Below are positions 26,270 through 34,312 of a DNA stretch of 64,000 nucleotides, in pieces (positions within the stretch are counted from its first letter, which is position 1; every line of letters starts with the position of its first letter). Location: the NCBI GenBank assembly GCA_025998875.1, contig AP024675.1, forward strand, positions 1,957,549-2,021,548, read 5' to 3'. A program made the position numbers and the translations under genes. The DNA is from Bacteroidota bacterium (GTDB lineage Bacteria > Bacteroidota > Rhodothermia > JANXDC01). The notes beneath the pieces are model-generated. The model had not been told where the DNA came from. It made no database searches and was given only the letters and a program-made list of their open reading frames with translations.

Positions 26270-27670
26270 ATGGATTTAGTCAGCCGGTTGCGTCGGGAGC
26301 TGGGCGCCGATCGGGTGGATGATCGGCCCGAGGTGCGCGCCCTTTACGCCTATGATGCCACTCCGCTGCTGCGCACCCTTCCGTTGGCCGTAATCCGTCC
26401 CGCGGATGTAGAACATATCCAGCGCCTGCTGCTGCTGGCCAACGAACTTGGATTTGGGGTGGTGCCTCGCGGAGCGGGCACCGGGCTCAGCGCGGGAGCG
26501 GTGCCGGGGAAGGGAAGCGTAGTGCTGCTCTTTCCGGAGTGGAATCGGATTGAAGAGATCGACACGGCCAACGCGACCGTCTGGGTGCAGCCGGGGGTGA
26601 TCACGGCCCAGCTGCATGCCGCCGTAGAGGCCCAGGGATGGTTCTATCCCCCCGATCCGGGGAGCATGCGGGCCTGTACAATCGGGGGTAACGTGGCCGA
26701 AAATGCGGGCGGATTGCGGGGGCTCAAATACGGGGTAACCAAGCATTATGTGCTGGCCATCGAGGGAGTGCTGCCTACCGGAGAATGGTTTCGCTCCGGT
26801 TCCAAGTGCGTCAAGGACGTGGCCGGCTACAACCTGACGGACCTGCTGGTGGGCTCAGAAGGCACGCTGGCCGTGTTTACACGCATTCTGCTGCGCCTCA
26901 TACCCAGGCCTCCGGCCTCTGAGGTCTTGCTGGCTGTCTTCGACCGGCAGGTGGCGGCTGGCGAGGCGGTGGCCGCTATTCTGGCCGAGCGGATCGTGCC
27001 GGCTGTGCTGGAGTTCATGGATCGCATCACCATACGCTGTGTCGAGGACTATGCTCGGGTGGGATTGCCCGAAGGCGCAGAGGCGTTGTTGCTTATCGAG
27101 CTCGACGGACATCCAGCCCAGGTCCGTGAGGAGGCAGACAGAGTGGAGCGCATCTGCCGGGCCGCGGGAGCCGGGTTTACGCGGCGCGCCGCCAGGCCGG
27201 ATGAGGCCGAGGCGCTCAAGACCGCCCGCCGGGCCGCCTTCAGCGCGCTGGCCCGCCTGCGGCCCACCGTGATTCTGGAGGATGCCACCGTGCCCCGCAG
27301 TGAGTTGCCCGGCATGGTGGCGGCGATCCAGGAAATCGCCCGCCGTCATGAGATCCTGATCGGAGTCTTCGGGCACGCTGGCGATGGCAACCTGCATCCG
27401 ACTGTGCTCGCCGATGAACGGGATCCGGAGGAGATGCGCCGCGTCGAGCGGGCCCTTGAGGAGATCTTCGAGGCGGCCGTGGCCCGTGGGGGTACGATCA
27501 CGGGGGAACACGGGGTGGGATTGGCCAAAAAGCCCTTTCTGGAGCGCCTGAGTCCCCCGGGCACGCTGGAGTTCATGCGCCGCATCCGGCGTGCGCTGGA
27601 TCCCAACGAGGTGCTCAACCCGGGCAAGGTCGTTGGGCTCTCCCCGCGCTGCGAGCACGAGCCCCGGTAG
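26270..27670 (+). CDS. glcD: FAD-linked oxidase, glycolate oxidase subunit GlcD-like
   Basis: A 466-residue flavoprotein of the FAD-linked oxidase family (glycolate, D-lactate and related dehydrogenases). The PCMH FAD domain is at the N-terminus with VPRGAGTGLSAGAVPGKG and CTIGGNVAENAGGLRGLKYG; the C-terminal domain has GHAGDGNLHP and GEHGVGLAKK. GlcE and GlcF are not adjacent, so it could be a stand-alone D-lactate or 2-hydroxyacid dehydrogenase. Start ATG is preceded by gcgcaggag. Confidence 0.88.
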   Translation: MDLVSRLRRELGADRVDDRPEVRALYAYDATPLLRTLPLAVIRPADVEHIQRLLLLANELGFGVVPRGAGTGLSAGAVPGKGSVVLLFPEWNRIEEIDTANATVWVQPGVITAQLHAAVEAQGWFYPPDPGSMRACTIGGNVAENAGGLRGLKYGVTKHYVLAIEGVLPTGEWFRSGSKCVKDVAGYNLTDLLVGSEGTLAVFTRILLRLIPRPPASEVLLAVFDRQVAAGEAVAAILAERIVPAVLEFMDRITIRCVEDYARVGLPEGAEALLLIELDGHPAQVREEADRVERICRAAGAGFTRRAARPDEAEALKTARRAAFSALARLRPTVILEDATVPRSELPGMVAAIQEIARRHEILIGVFGHAGDGNLHPTVLADERDPEEMRRVERALEEIFEAAVARGGTITGEHGVGLAKKPFLERLSPPGTLEFMRRIRRALDPNEVLNPGKVVGLSPRCEHEPR

Positions 27671-27817
27671 CGGCCTGTGAGGCTGGATCCTTGTATCCTG
27701 CACCGTGTATGACCTGTGCGCCCGCGGGCCACTGGATCATAGACCGAAGTCTGGCCCCAGTAGGTGGGGCTTAGGGGCCTGAGAGTACGAAAATCAGGGC
27801 AAAGGAGATAGAAGATC

Positions 27818-27943
27818 ATGCGGCGATGGCTTGTTCTGCTGTGTTTGCTCCTGGTTCTCGGGTGCGGAATCTTCGAAACCGGTGGGCAAGAGCCTGGCGG
27901 CTCCGACGAGCCGGGAAAGACAGAGGAGTTCCATCCGGGCTGA
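27818..27943 (+). CDS. Small lipoprotein, 41 residues
   Basis: A short gene: MRRWLVLLCLLLVLGCGIFE, then a hydrophilic Gly/Glu/Pro-rich stretch ending FHPG. It has two Arg, a hydrophobic core and a clear lipobox LVLGC with Cys16, so the mature lipopeptide would be only 26 residues. A strong RBS (aaaggaga) sits 8 bases upstream. It lies between glcD and a SusC gene, with the SusC promoter downstream. It resembles other small lipoproteins of the entericidin type only in general design. No function known. Confidence 0.6.
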   Translation: MRRWLVLLCLLLVLGCGIFETGGQEPGGSDEPGKTEEFHPG

Positions 27944-27989
27944 ATGTGACGTACCTGTAACTTTTTGTCTCTTCCTTTCGGAAGCTCAC

Positions 27990-28016
27990 TTGACAGCGGC
28001 GCAATAAGCGTATACT
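27990..28016 (+). promoter_or_regulatory. Candidate promoter for the SusC/SusD pair
   Basis: TTGACA (27990-27995) and TATACT (28011-28016) are spaced by 15 bases, a little short for a housekeeping promoter. A TAACTTTT stretch at 27958-27965 resembles the Bacteroidota -7 element and could be a second start signal. The SusC start codon is at 28070. Confidence 0.45.
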
Positions 28017-28069
28017 TTTCTCCTTGTCAGGTGTTCAGGGTATTCCATTCAAAAAGGAGGGATGAGAAT

Positions 28070-31000
28070 ATGCGTTTTTTTGTTACCCTTACTCTTTGCT
28101 TGCTGGCCGAGGCCGTTCTGGCGCAGAACCTGGTCATTCGAGGCACTGTTCGGGATGTAAACAACGAGCCGCTTCCGGGCGCGAACGTCTTCATTGAGGC
28201 GCTCACGCTGGGGACCACGGCCGATGTGAACGGGAGCTACCGGCTGGAGGTGCCTGCGCGCTATCTGGACGGGCGCACGGTATCGCTTGTGGTGAGCTTT
28301 GTGGGGTATGTGCGGCAGAGCCGGCCCATTCAGCTGCGGCCCGGGGAGCAGACGATCAACTTTGTGCTGCGGGAGGATCCGCTGCGGCTCGATGAGGTGG
28401 TGGTCACGGGCGTGGTGGAGGCCACCCCGCAGCGGAAGCTGGCCTTTACGGTCAACCGGCTCTCCGGCGAGCAGCTTGAGCTGGTGCCCGCTTCCACACC
28501 GGGTGGAGCCCTGGCCGGCAAGATAGCCGGCGTGCAGGTCATAGTAGGATCCGGACAGCCGGGCTCGGGGGCCTCTATTCTGCTTCGGGGTCCGACGAGC
28601 ATCTATGAGTCCAACTCGCCCCTGATCGTCGTTGACGGCGTCATTCTGGGGGCCAGTCAGGTAGATATCGATCCGCAGGACATCGAGTCCATCGAGGTGG
28701 TCAAGGGCGCGGCGGCTGCTTCGCTGTATGGGTCGCGGGCGCAGGCCGGGGTAATTCAGATCCGCACCCGTCGGGGGCGGGAAATTCCGGTGGGGCAGAC
28801 GCGCGTGGCCTTCCGCACCGAGTTCGGGTCAAACTTCATGATCAAATGGCCCCGCAAATCCATGTCTCATGAGTTTATGACCGATGCCCAGGGCAACTGG
28901 CTCAGCGAGCAGGGCACCGTGGTTACCCTGGAAGATGTACTCAAGGGTCGGGCGCGGCCCGCCCTTCGGGGCTATGATGGCAGAATCGGCACCCAGTTCA
29001 CCACGTTTCAGGATCAGCCCTATTCCTTCCCCACATACGATCACTTCCGGCAGTTCTACAATCCGGGGCAGTTCATAAACAATCAGCTTTATATCACCCA
29101 CAACTCCTCCTCCACGAACGTCTATGCGTCCTTTGCCAACCTGTGGGAGTCCGGGGTGCTCTGGAAGATGAAGGGCTACAACCGGCAGAATTTCCGATTG
29201 AACGTGGATCACAGATTCATAACAGGGCTGGAGTTTTCTTCGAGCATCTATTACATGTACTCCGATCAGGATGACCCCTTCAGCGCGGCCGCCAATCCCT
29301 TCTTCCAGCTCTGGTTTTTCAGACCGTATATCGACCTGTTGGCCCGAGATGAGAAGGGGAAATTGCTGGCCGTTCCTGATCGGAATGCCAATATGGACAA
29401 TCCACTCTACATCATAGAGAACGTAAGCGACAAAAACAACAGGCAGCGCTTTCTCGGCAACGCTAGATTGAAATATGCACCCTTGACATGGTTCAACGTG
29501 GAGGCCAACCTCTCCTATGACCGATCCGATCGAAGCAGCTCCACATTTTATCCCCGGGGGCTGGAGCTGACCAACACGCCCTCCCTGAATATCGGCCGTA
29601 TCGTGGAGTCAAGCGCCTACACGACGGCGCTGAACGGGGATCTGACGGCCTCGTTTTTCCGGGACTTTGGGCCGCTTGCCACGCGCACCAAGCTGCGCTA
29701 CAGCTTCGAGGTGCAGGAGGATAAGTCCGTTTCCGCGCGCGGAGATCAGCTCATCGTCGAGGGGGTGCGTTCGCTTGCCGCCGCGGGTGGACCCAAGACT
29801 GTTGGCTCCTCGCGCACGCTCGTTCGCTCCGAGGGCTATTACCTGATCACGGGGCTGGAGTACCGGGAGCGCTACCTGGCCGATTTCCTCATCCGGCGCG
29901 ACGGGAGCTCGCTCTTTGGCCCCAATGAGCGCTGGCATACGTACTTCCGCGTATCCGGCGCCTGGCGCATAGCCGATGAGCCCTGGTGGCCGCTGAAGAA
30001 CGTGGTCACGGACTTCAAGCCCCGCTACTCCTACGGCACGGCCGGCGGCCGGCCCCGCTTCTCGGCCCAGTATGAGACCTACTCTATTGGTTCCAGCGGC
30101 ACCCTGACCAAGGGCACGCTGGGCAATCCGAACCTGAAGCCCGAGCTGCAGATCGAGCAGGAGATCGGGCTGGATGTGGCCTTCTTTAACCGGATTTCGG
30201 TGGAGGTGGTGCGGGCGTTGTCGACGGTGAAGGATCAGCTGGTGGCCGTGCCGCTTCCGGGCTTTTATGGGTTTGGTTCGCAGTGGCAGAATGCGGGCAC
30301 GCTGAAGTCGAACACCTGGGAGCTGAGCCTGAACGCGCAGCTGGTGCGCACGCGGGACCTGTCCTGGACGGCCGGGGTGGTCTGGGATCGGACGCGGCAG
30401 AAGATCACCGAGTTCAACCGTCCCCCCTTCCGGGATGGGTATATGTATTACAAGGAAGGTGAGGTGCTGGGCTCCTTTTATGGGCATCGTTTCTGGCGTT
30501 CTCTAGACGATATCCCCGCCTATTTGCAGAAGTATCGGGATCAGTTTCAGGTCAATGACGATGGGTATCTGGTCTGGGTTGGTGCGGGCAACTCCTGGCG
30601 GGATGGTTTTGCCAAGCAGCTCTGGGGCACGAGCGCGACGCTTGTGGGCGACAACGGCCGCTCCTACACGTTCAACTGGGGCATTCCCGTCCGAGCTTTT
30701 GATGAGGAAGGGCTGCCGCTGTACGAGCGGCTCGGTGATGTGGTGCCGGACTTCAACTTTGGCTTCAACACGCAGCTGCGCTACAAGGGGCTGACCATCT
30801 ACATGCTCTGGCAGGGTCAGTACGGAGGCAAGATCTACAACGAAACCCGCCAGTGGGCCATGCGAGATTATACTTCCATCGATTACGATCAGCGCGGCAA
30901 GCCCGATGAGCGCAAAAAACCCATTGGCTATTACCAGACGCTATATAACGGCAACACGCCGAACAGCCACTTTGTGGAGGACGGCACCTATTTGAAGCTG

Positions 31001-31222
31001 CGGGAGCTGTCGGTGGGGTATGTGTTTGATCGGGCTTTGCTGAGCCGGTTCTTTGGCAATCGGATCAACCGGCTCTATGTCTCCATCGTGGGCCGCAACC
31101 TGCTCATCTTCACCCGGTATTCGGGCCTTGATCCCGAGGTGGGCACCACGCTGTGGCGTGTCGATGAGTTCGATTACGTAAAGTATCGTACCCTGACGGC
31201 TCGTATCGAGATCGAGTTTTAG
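28070..31222 (+). CDS. SusC/RagA-type TonB-dependent outer-membrane transporter
   Basis: A 1050-residue outer-membrane protein. Order: signal peptide (MRFFVTLTLCLLAEAVLAQ), a CarboxypepD_reg-like domain (GTVRDVNNEPLPGANVFIEAL), a TonB-box region with DEVVVTGVVE, a plug domain (GALAGKIAGVQVI, PLIVVDGVIL, IESIEVVKGAAAASLYGSRAQAGVI), and a long beta barrel to the C-terminal strand TARIEIEF. This family imports glycans, peptides or other ligands with a SusD partner, which follows 17 bases later. The substrate cannot be told, and no glycosidase or peptidase is adjacent. The start ATG has a strong aaaaaggaggg RBS. Confidence 0.93.
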   Translation: MRFFVTLTLCLLAEAVLAQNLVIRGTVRDVNNEPLPGANVFIEALTLGTTADVNGSYRLEVPARYLDGRTVSLVVSFVGYVRQSRPIQLRPGEQTINFVLREDPLRLDEVVVTGVVEATPQRKLAFTVNRLSGEQLELVPASTPGGALAGKIAGVQVIVGSGQPGSGASILLRGPTSIYESNSPLIVVDGVILGASQVDIDPQDIESIEVVKGAAAASLYGSRAQAGVIQIRTRRGREIPVGQTRVAFRTEFGSNFMIKWPRKSMSHEFMTDAQGNWLSEQGTVVTLEDVLKGRARPALRGYDGRIGTQFTTFQDQPYSFPTYDHFRQFYNPGQFINNQLYITHNSSSTNVYASFANLWESGVLWKMKGYNRQNFRLNVDHRFITGLEFSSSIYYMYSDQDDPFSAAANPFFQLWFFRPYIDLLARDEKGKLLAVPDRNANMDNPLYIIENVSDKNNRQRFLGNARLKYAPLTWFNVEANLSYDRSDRSSSTFYPRGLELTNTPSLNIGRIVESSAYTTALNGDLTASFFRDFGPLATRTKLRYSFEVQEDKSVSARGDQLIVEGVRSLAAAGGPKTVGSSRTLVRSEGYYLITGLEYRERYLADFLIRRDGSSLFGPNERWHTYFRVSGAWRIADEPWWPLKNVVTDFKPRYSYGTAGGRPRFSAQYETYSIGSSGTLTKGTLGNPNLKPELQIEQEIGLDVAFFNRISVEVVRALSTVKDQLVAVPLPGFYGFGSQWQNAGTLKSNTWELSLNAQLVRTRDLSWTAGVVWDRTRQKITEFNRPPFRDGYMYYKEGEVLGSFYGHRFWRSLDDIPAYLQKYRDQFQVNDDGYLVWVGAGNSWRDGFAKQLWGTSATLVGDNGRSYTFNWGIPVRAFDEEGLPLYERLGDVVPDFNFGFNTQLRYKGLTIYMLWQGQYGGKIYNETRQWAMRDYTSIDYDQRGKPDERKKPIGYYQTLYNGNTPNSHFVEDGTYLKLRELSVGYVFDRALLSRFFGNRINRLYVSIVGRNLLIFTRYSGLDPEVGTTLWRVDEFDYVKYRTLTARIEIEF

Positions 31223-31239
31223 GCGAAGGAGGGAACACG

Positions 31240-32838
31240 ATGCGTTACGCCTGGCTTTTGCCGATTGCCGCTTTCGCGGTGGGCTGTATGAACCTGGAGG
31301 TGCCTAACGAGAACAGCCCGGACCGCACGCGGGTTCTGGCCACCCCAGCTGATGTGGAGGCCGTCATCGCCGGTTCCTTCGGGAACTGGTGGTCTGCTAC
31401 CCAGTACAGCAATCCGTCCATGACGCTGAGCGTATCGGCCGATGAGCTCACCTCCGGCTGGTTCGACTGGGGCATGGGCGATGCCAACGATGAGCCCCGC
31501 CGGCCCTATCAGAATAGCACCACGTATCGATATCAGGCCTTTGTGAACACGCCCTGGTATGGTTGTTATCGGGCCATTTCCTCGGCCAACGATGGGCTGG
31601 GGGCCATTGCCCGCGGGGTGAAGCTGGATCAGGAGGCTCGGGCCAAGGCCTTTGCCAAGTTTGTGCAGGGGATTGCCTACGGTTGGCTGGCCTGCATGTT
31701 TGACAAGGCCTTTTTGGTCGACGAGACGGTCAATTTGGAGGATGTGGCGCTGGGCAAGGTGAAGCTCGAATTTCAGCCCTACAAGGAGGTCTGGGCCTTT
31801 GCGCGGACGAAGCTGCTGGAGGCGGCCCAGATTGCCGAGCAGAACACGTTTACGATTCCGAACACGTGGATCAACGGGCTGGAGCTGACGAACCGGGATC
31901 TGGCCGCGCTCTGCTACAGTTTTCTGGCCCGCTATGAGGCCGCCGTGGCCCGTTCCCCCCAGGAACGCGCCCAGGTGAACTGGAATCAGGTGCTGAGCTG
32001 GATCGATAAGGGGGTCAGTAAGGACTATTTCATTCAGGGGGACAATCAGCTCTGGTGGGCCGCATTGCCGTACTACGCCTCGCGGGAGCGAACCTCGCGG
32101 GTCGATTACAAGACCATAGGGCCCACAGATGGTTCTACGGGCTATCTACAATGGCTCACCAAGCCCCCCGCCGAGCGCGCGGAGTTCATCCTGCAGCCCG
32201 TAGATCGGCGTGTAGGAACCTCCCAGAACGCGCGGGGAGGGAAGATTCAGTTCACCCTCACAGGACCCACCCAGTGGCCCGCTGTACGGGGCTTGTACAA
32301 GATGTCCCGCTATGTGCATTCCCGCTATTATTATTTCCTCCAGAACGGCGGAATCGGGCCGATGCCCTTTGTCACGCTCCGGGAGATGAAATTGCTCAAA
32401 GCCGAAGCCCTGCTCCGGCTCAATCAGCGTATCCCCGAGGTGGTCGCGATCATAAACGAAACACGGGTGGAAAACGGAGGACTTTCCCCCGCCTCGGTAA
32501 ACGATCCGGTTGGTTCTCCGAGCGATGGCAACCCCAGCAATATCGAGCATGTGCGCTCGGGCGCGGTGCGGGATGGTTCCCTGTGGGCCAAGCTTAAATA
32601 CGAGTGGCGTCTGGAGAACTTTGCCGTGACTTCTGGACTGGCCCTCTTTACCAAACGGGGCTGGGGGGAGCTGGTTTCCGGCACCCCGTTGCATTATCCC
32701 GTGCCCGCGCAGGAGCTAGAGACGCTCCGGCTGGACGTTTACACGCACGGGGGCAACATCGGCGACGTGGCTCCGCGCGTGCGGGCTAATGTGCCCTATC
32801 GGCCCGATCCTGTTCGCGGGCCCATAGCGCATCAGTAG
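31240..32838 (+). CDS. SusD/RagB-type substrate-binding lipoprotein
   Basis: A 532-residue lipoprotein with lipobox FAVGC (Cys16), an early LEVPNENSPDRTRVLATPADVEAVIAGSF typical of RagB/SusD starts, and a TPR-like scaffold with TWINGLELTNRDLAALCYSFLARYEA and the C-terminal LPGxxD-like region seen as VPAQELETLRLDV. It would lie on the cell surface, lid-like above the SusC barrel. It follows SusC by 17 bases with a RBS (gaaggaggg), and a terminator lies just behind. No extra enzyme genes of a polysaccharide-utilisation locus are present. Confidence 0.9.
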   Translation: MRYAWLLPIAAFAVGCMNLEVPNENSPDRTRVLATPADVEAVIAGSFGNWWSATQYSNPSMTLSVSADELTSGWFDWGMGDANDEPRRPYQNSTTYRYQAFVNTPWYGCYRAISSANDGLGAIARGVKLDQEARAKAFAKFVQGIAYGWLACMFDKAFLVDETVNLEDVALGKVKLEFQPYKEVWAFARTKLLEAAQIAEQNTFTIPNTWINGLELTNRDLAALCYSFLARYEAAVARSPQERAQVNWNQVLSWIDKGVSKDYFIQGDNQLWWAALPYYASRERTSRVDYKTIGPTDGSTGYLQWLTKPPAERAEFILQPVDRRVGTSQNARGGKIQFTLTGPTQWPAVRGLYKMSRYVHSRYYYFLQNGGIGPMPFVTLREMKLLKAEALLRLNQRIPEVVAIINETRVENGGLSPASVNDPVGSPSDGNPSNIEHVRSGAVRDGSLWAKLKYEWRLENFAVTSGLALFTKRGWGELVSGTPLHYPVPAQELETLRLDVYTHGGNIGDVAPRVRANVPYRPDPVRGPIAHQ

Positions 32839-32865
32839 GAACAATTTCGACCCGTGCCGGCAAGG

Positions 32866-32896
32866 GGCCCCTGCACGCGTTGTGGGGGCCTTTTTT
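32866..32896 (+). terminator. Intrinsic terminator after SusD
   Basis: A 10-bp stem (GGCCCCTGCA at 32866-32875 and TGTGGGGGCC at 32881-32890, with two G-U pairs) is followed by six T residues. It ends the SusC/SusD transcript and lies between this and the convergent minus-strand gene at 32917. Confidence 0.88.
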
Positions 32897-32916
32897 GCGG
32901 CAAAACAGGGTCGACT

Positions 32917-33285
32917 TCAGGGGGAGGATGATGGTTGGGCGCGAAGGAGTTCCTGCCAGGCCAGTCGCGCCAGGCCCCCCGCGATGTGCGTATGCTCCTC
33001 GGGCTCGGCTTTCTGCAGCCGTTCGCGCACCGCCTCGGTTGAAGCGCGCAGCATAAGGCGCACGGTGGCTGTGGAAAGCCCCAGAAAACGGGAGATGGCC
33101 TGCGCATTCCAGCGGTGTGCCTCCTGGAGCACGACCGCGTAGGCGGCCTCCATAAGGCTGGGTAGCCAGGTCAGTCGTCGGTGCTCGATCAATCCCCGAG
33201 GTCCGCCGGCCAGCTCGATCGCCTTCAGAAAGACCTCAAGCGCCTGGCGGTCCACGTCGACGGGTTGGGGGGTGAGTTCAGGCAT
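32917..33285 (-). CDS. Small HTH regulator adjacent to KaiC-like ATPase (near-KaiC type)
   Basis: A 122-residue protein beginning MPELTPQPVDVDRQALEVFL. A helix-turn-helix-like segment is seen in RWNAQAISRFLGLSTATVRLMLR near residues 64-86. It overlaps the KaiC-like gene upstream by 8 bases, so the two are translationally coupled. From memory, a TIGRFAM family called near_KaiC_dom describes small regulators paired with single-domain KaiC-like proteins in archaea and a few bacteria; the sequence and placement fit, but I could not run a search. The start at 33285 was preferred to the open frame up to 33339, which would overlap the partner more. Confidence 0.7.
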   Translation of the reverse strand: MPELTPQPVDVDRQALEVFLKAIELAGGPRGLIEHRRLTWLPSLMEAAYAVVLQEAHRWNAQAISRFLGLSTATVRLMLRASTEAVRERLQKAEPEEHTHIAGGLARLAWQELLRAQPSSSP

Positions 33286-34159
33286 CTTCTCTGTCTCCTC
33301 CTTGTTGCCAGGCTTCCAGCCGCGGACCAATGCGCACAAGCCCGGTCGGGGTGATCTCTAGCAGGTGGGTGGCCGTATCGTGGCCGCAGAGGCGACAGCC
33401 ATCTATGCGGAACAGCCGCACGATTTCCCCGGGCGGCACCCGATAGAGGCGGGCCTGCTGAGGGCTCAGAACGAGCATCTTGGCCAGCACGAGCGTCCCA
33501 TCCAGGATATGCCCCACGGCGTATCCGCCGGCGGCTTCCGCGGTGAGCAGTTCGTGTCCACTGCGCTTCTGGGAAACGAGCAGGGCGGTCTGATGCCATT
33601 TTTTCAGCCATTCGTACAGGGATCGGACCACATCACGGGCCATCATCTCCCGGGCCTCATAGAGGCCCGTTATAGAATCGATGACCGTGGCGCGAACGCG
33701 GTAGCTCTTGATTCCCTGCGCCATGGTACGTAGTAAGGTGGGGATGTCGTGCATGAGCACCGTATGGCTGGCCGCATCCAGAAAGACGATCCGGTCCTGG
33801 ACGGCTTCCCAGTCGATCCCCATGGCCTCGGCCCGCGCCCGGAGGGTCATGGCTACGAAAGGGGCTGGGCTTTCTGTGGTGAGGAAAAGCACCGACTCGC
33901 CTCGTCGGGTCCGTTCCAGGGCGAACTGCTCCACAAGCAGGCTTTTGCCCGTATCCGCTACACCGGTAACCTGCAACACCCCATAGCGGGGCAGGCCGCC
34001 CAGTGGACGAACAAGAGCGCGGCCGTCCTGCCAGCTGGTTGTATAGAAGAGCTCATCGAGCCCCTCGACCCCTGAAGGCACCCCTTCGAGCCGGGGGGCT
34101 GAGGCGGAGATCTGACGCAGGGTCAGGAGAGCGTCAGAAAGCGGGGCGTTTTCTCGCAT
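33278..34159 (-). CDS. KaiC-like single-domain RecA-fold ATPase
   Basis: A 293-residue protein with the KaiC/RadA core. Residues about 21-35 (LEGVPSGVEGLDELF) match the KaiC P-S-G-I-x-G-L-D start. Walker A is GVADTGKSLL (GxxxxGKS), Walker B is ATVIDSITG, and a C-terminal CRLCGH pair of cysteines may bind metal. Only one KaiC domain is present, so it is not the circadian clock KaiC, which has two. It heads a two-gene operon with the HTH protein and is divergent from icd, with their promoters in the 153-base gap. ATG 34159 was chosen; the same frame remains open far upstream on the strand opposite icd but that part is a shadow. Confidence 0.82.
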   Translation of the reverse strand: MRENAPLSDALLTLRQISASAPRLEGVPSGVEGLDELFYTTSWQDGRALVRPLGGLPRYGVLQVTGVADTGKSLLVEQFALERTRRGESVLFLTTESPAPFVAMTLRARAEAMGIDWEAVQDRIVFLDAASHTVLMHDIPTLLRTMAQGIKSYRVRATVIDSITGLYEAREMMARDVVRSLYEWLKKWHQTALLVSQKRSGHELLTAEAAGGYAVGHILDGTLVLAKMLVLSPQQARLYRVPPGEIVRLFRIDGCRLCGHDTATHLLEITPTGLVRIGPRLEAWQQGGDREDA

Positions 34160-34222
34160 GGCGGGCCTGCAACGGTCAACCCCGTACAAATACGCGTAGA
34201 TGACCTGGATCGCGCAAGCAAC

Positions 34223-34251
34223 TTGATTCCGGGACTCGGCTGTTGTATACT
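34223..34251 (+). promoter_or_regulatory. Promoter of icd
   Basis: TTGATT (34223-34228) and TATACT (34246-34251) are spaced by 17 bases, a good housekeeping-type promoter. The leader runs to the start at 34313 and contains a hairpin. Confidence 0.65.
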
Positions 34252-34262
34252 CGCCGCGCCTC

Positions 34263-34280
34263 CCGGCCTTTGGAGGCCGG
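34263..34280 (+). promoter_or_regulatory. Hairpin in the icd leader
   Basis: CCGGCCT (34263-34269) and AGGCCGG (34274-34280) form a 7-bp stem with a four-base loop; flanking bases can extend it (CCTCC with GGAGG, one bulge). There is no T run after it. It could stabilise the mRNA or act as an operator in the transcribed leader. Confidence 0.4.
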
Positions 34281-34312
34281 AGGCCTGCGGGCAGAAACAG
34301 GAGAGATGCGCT

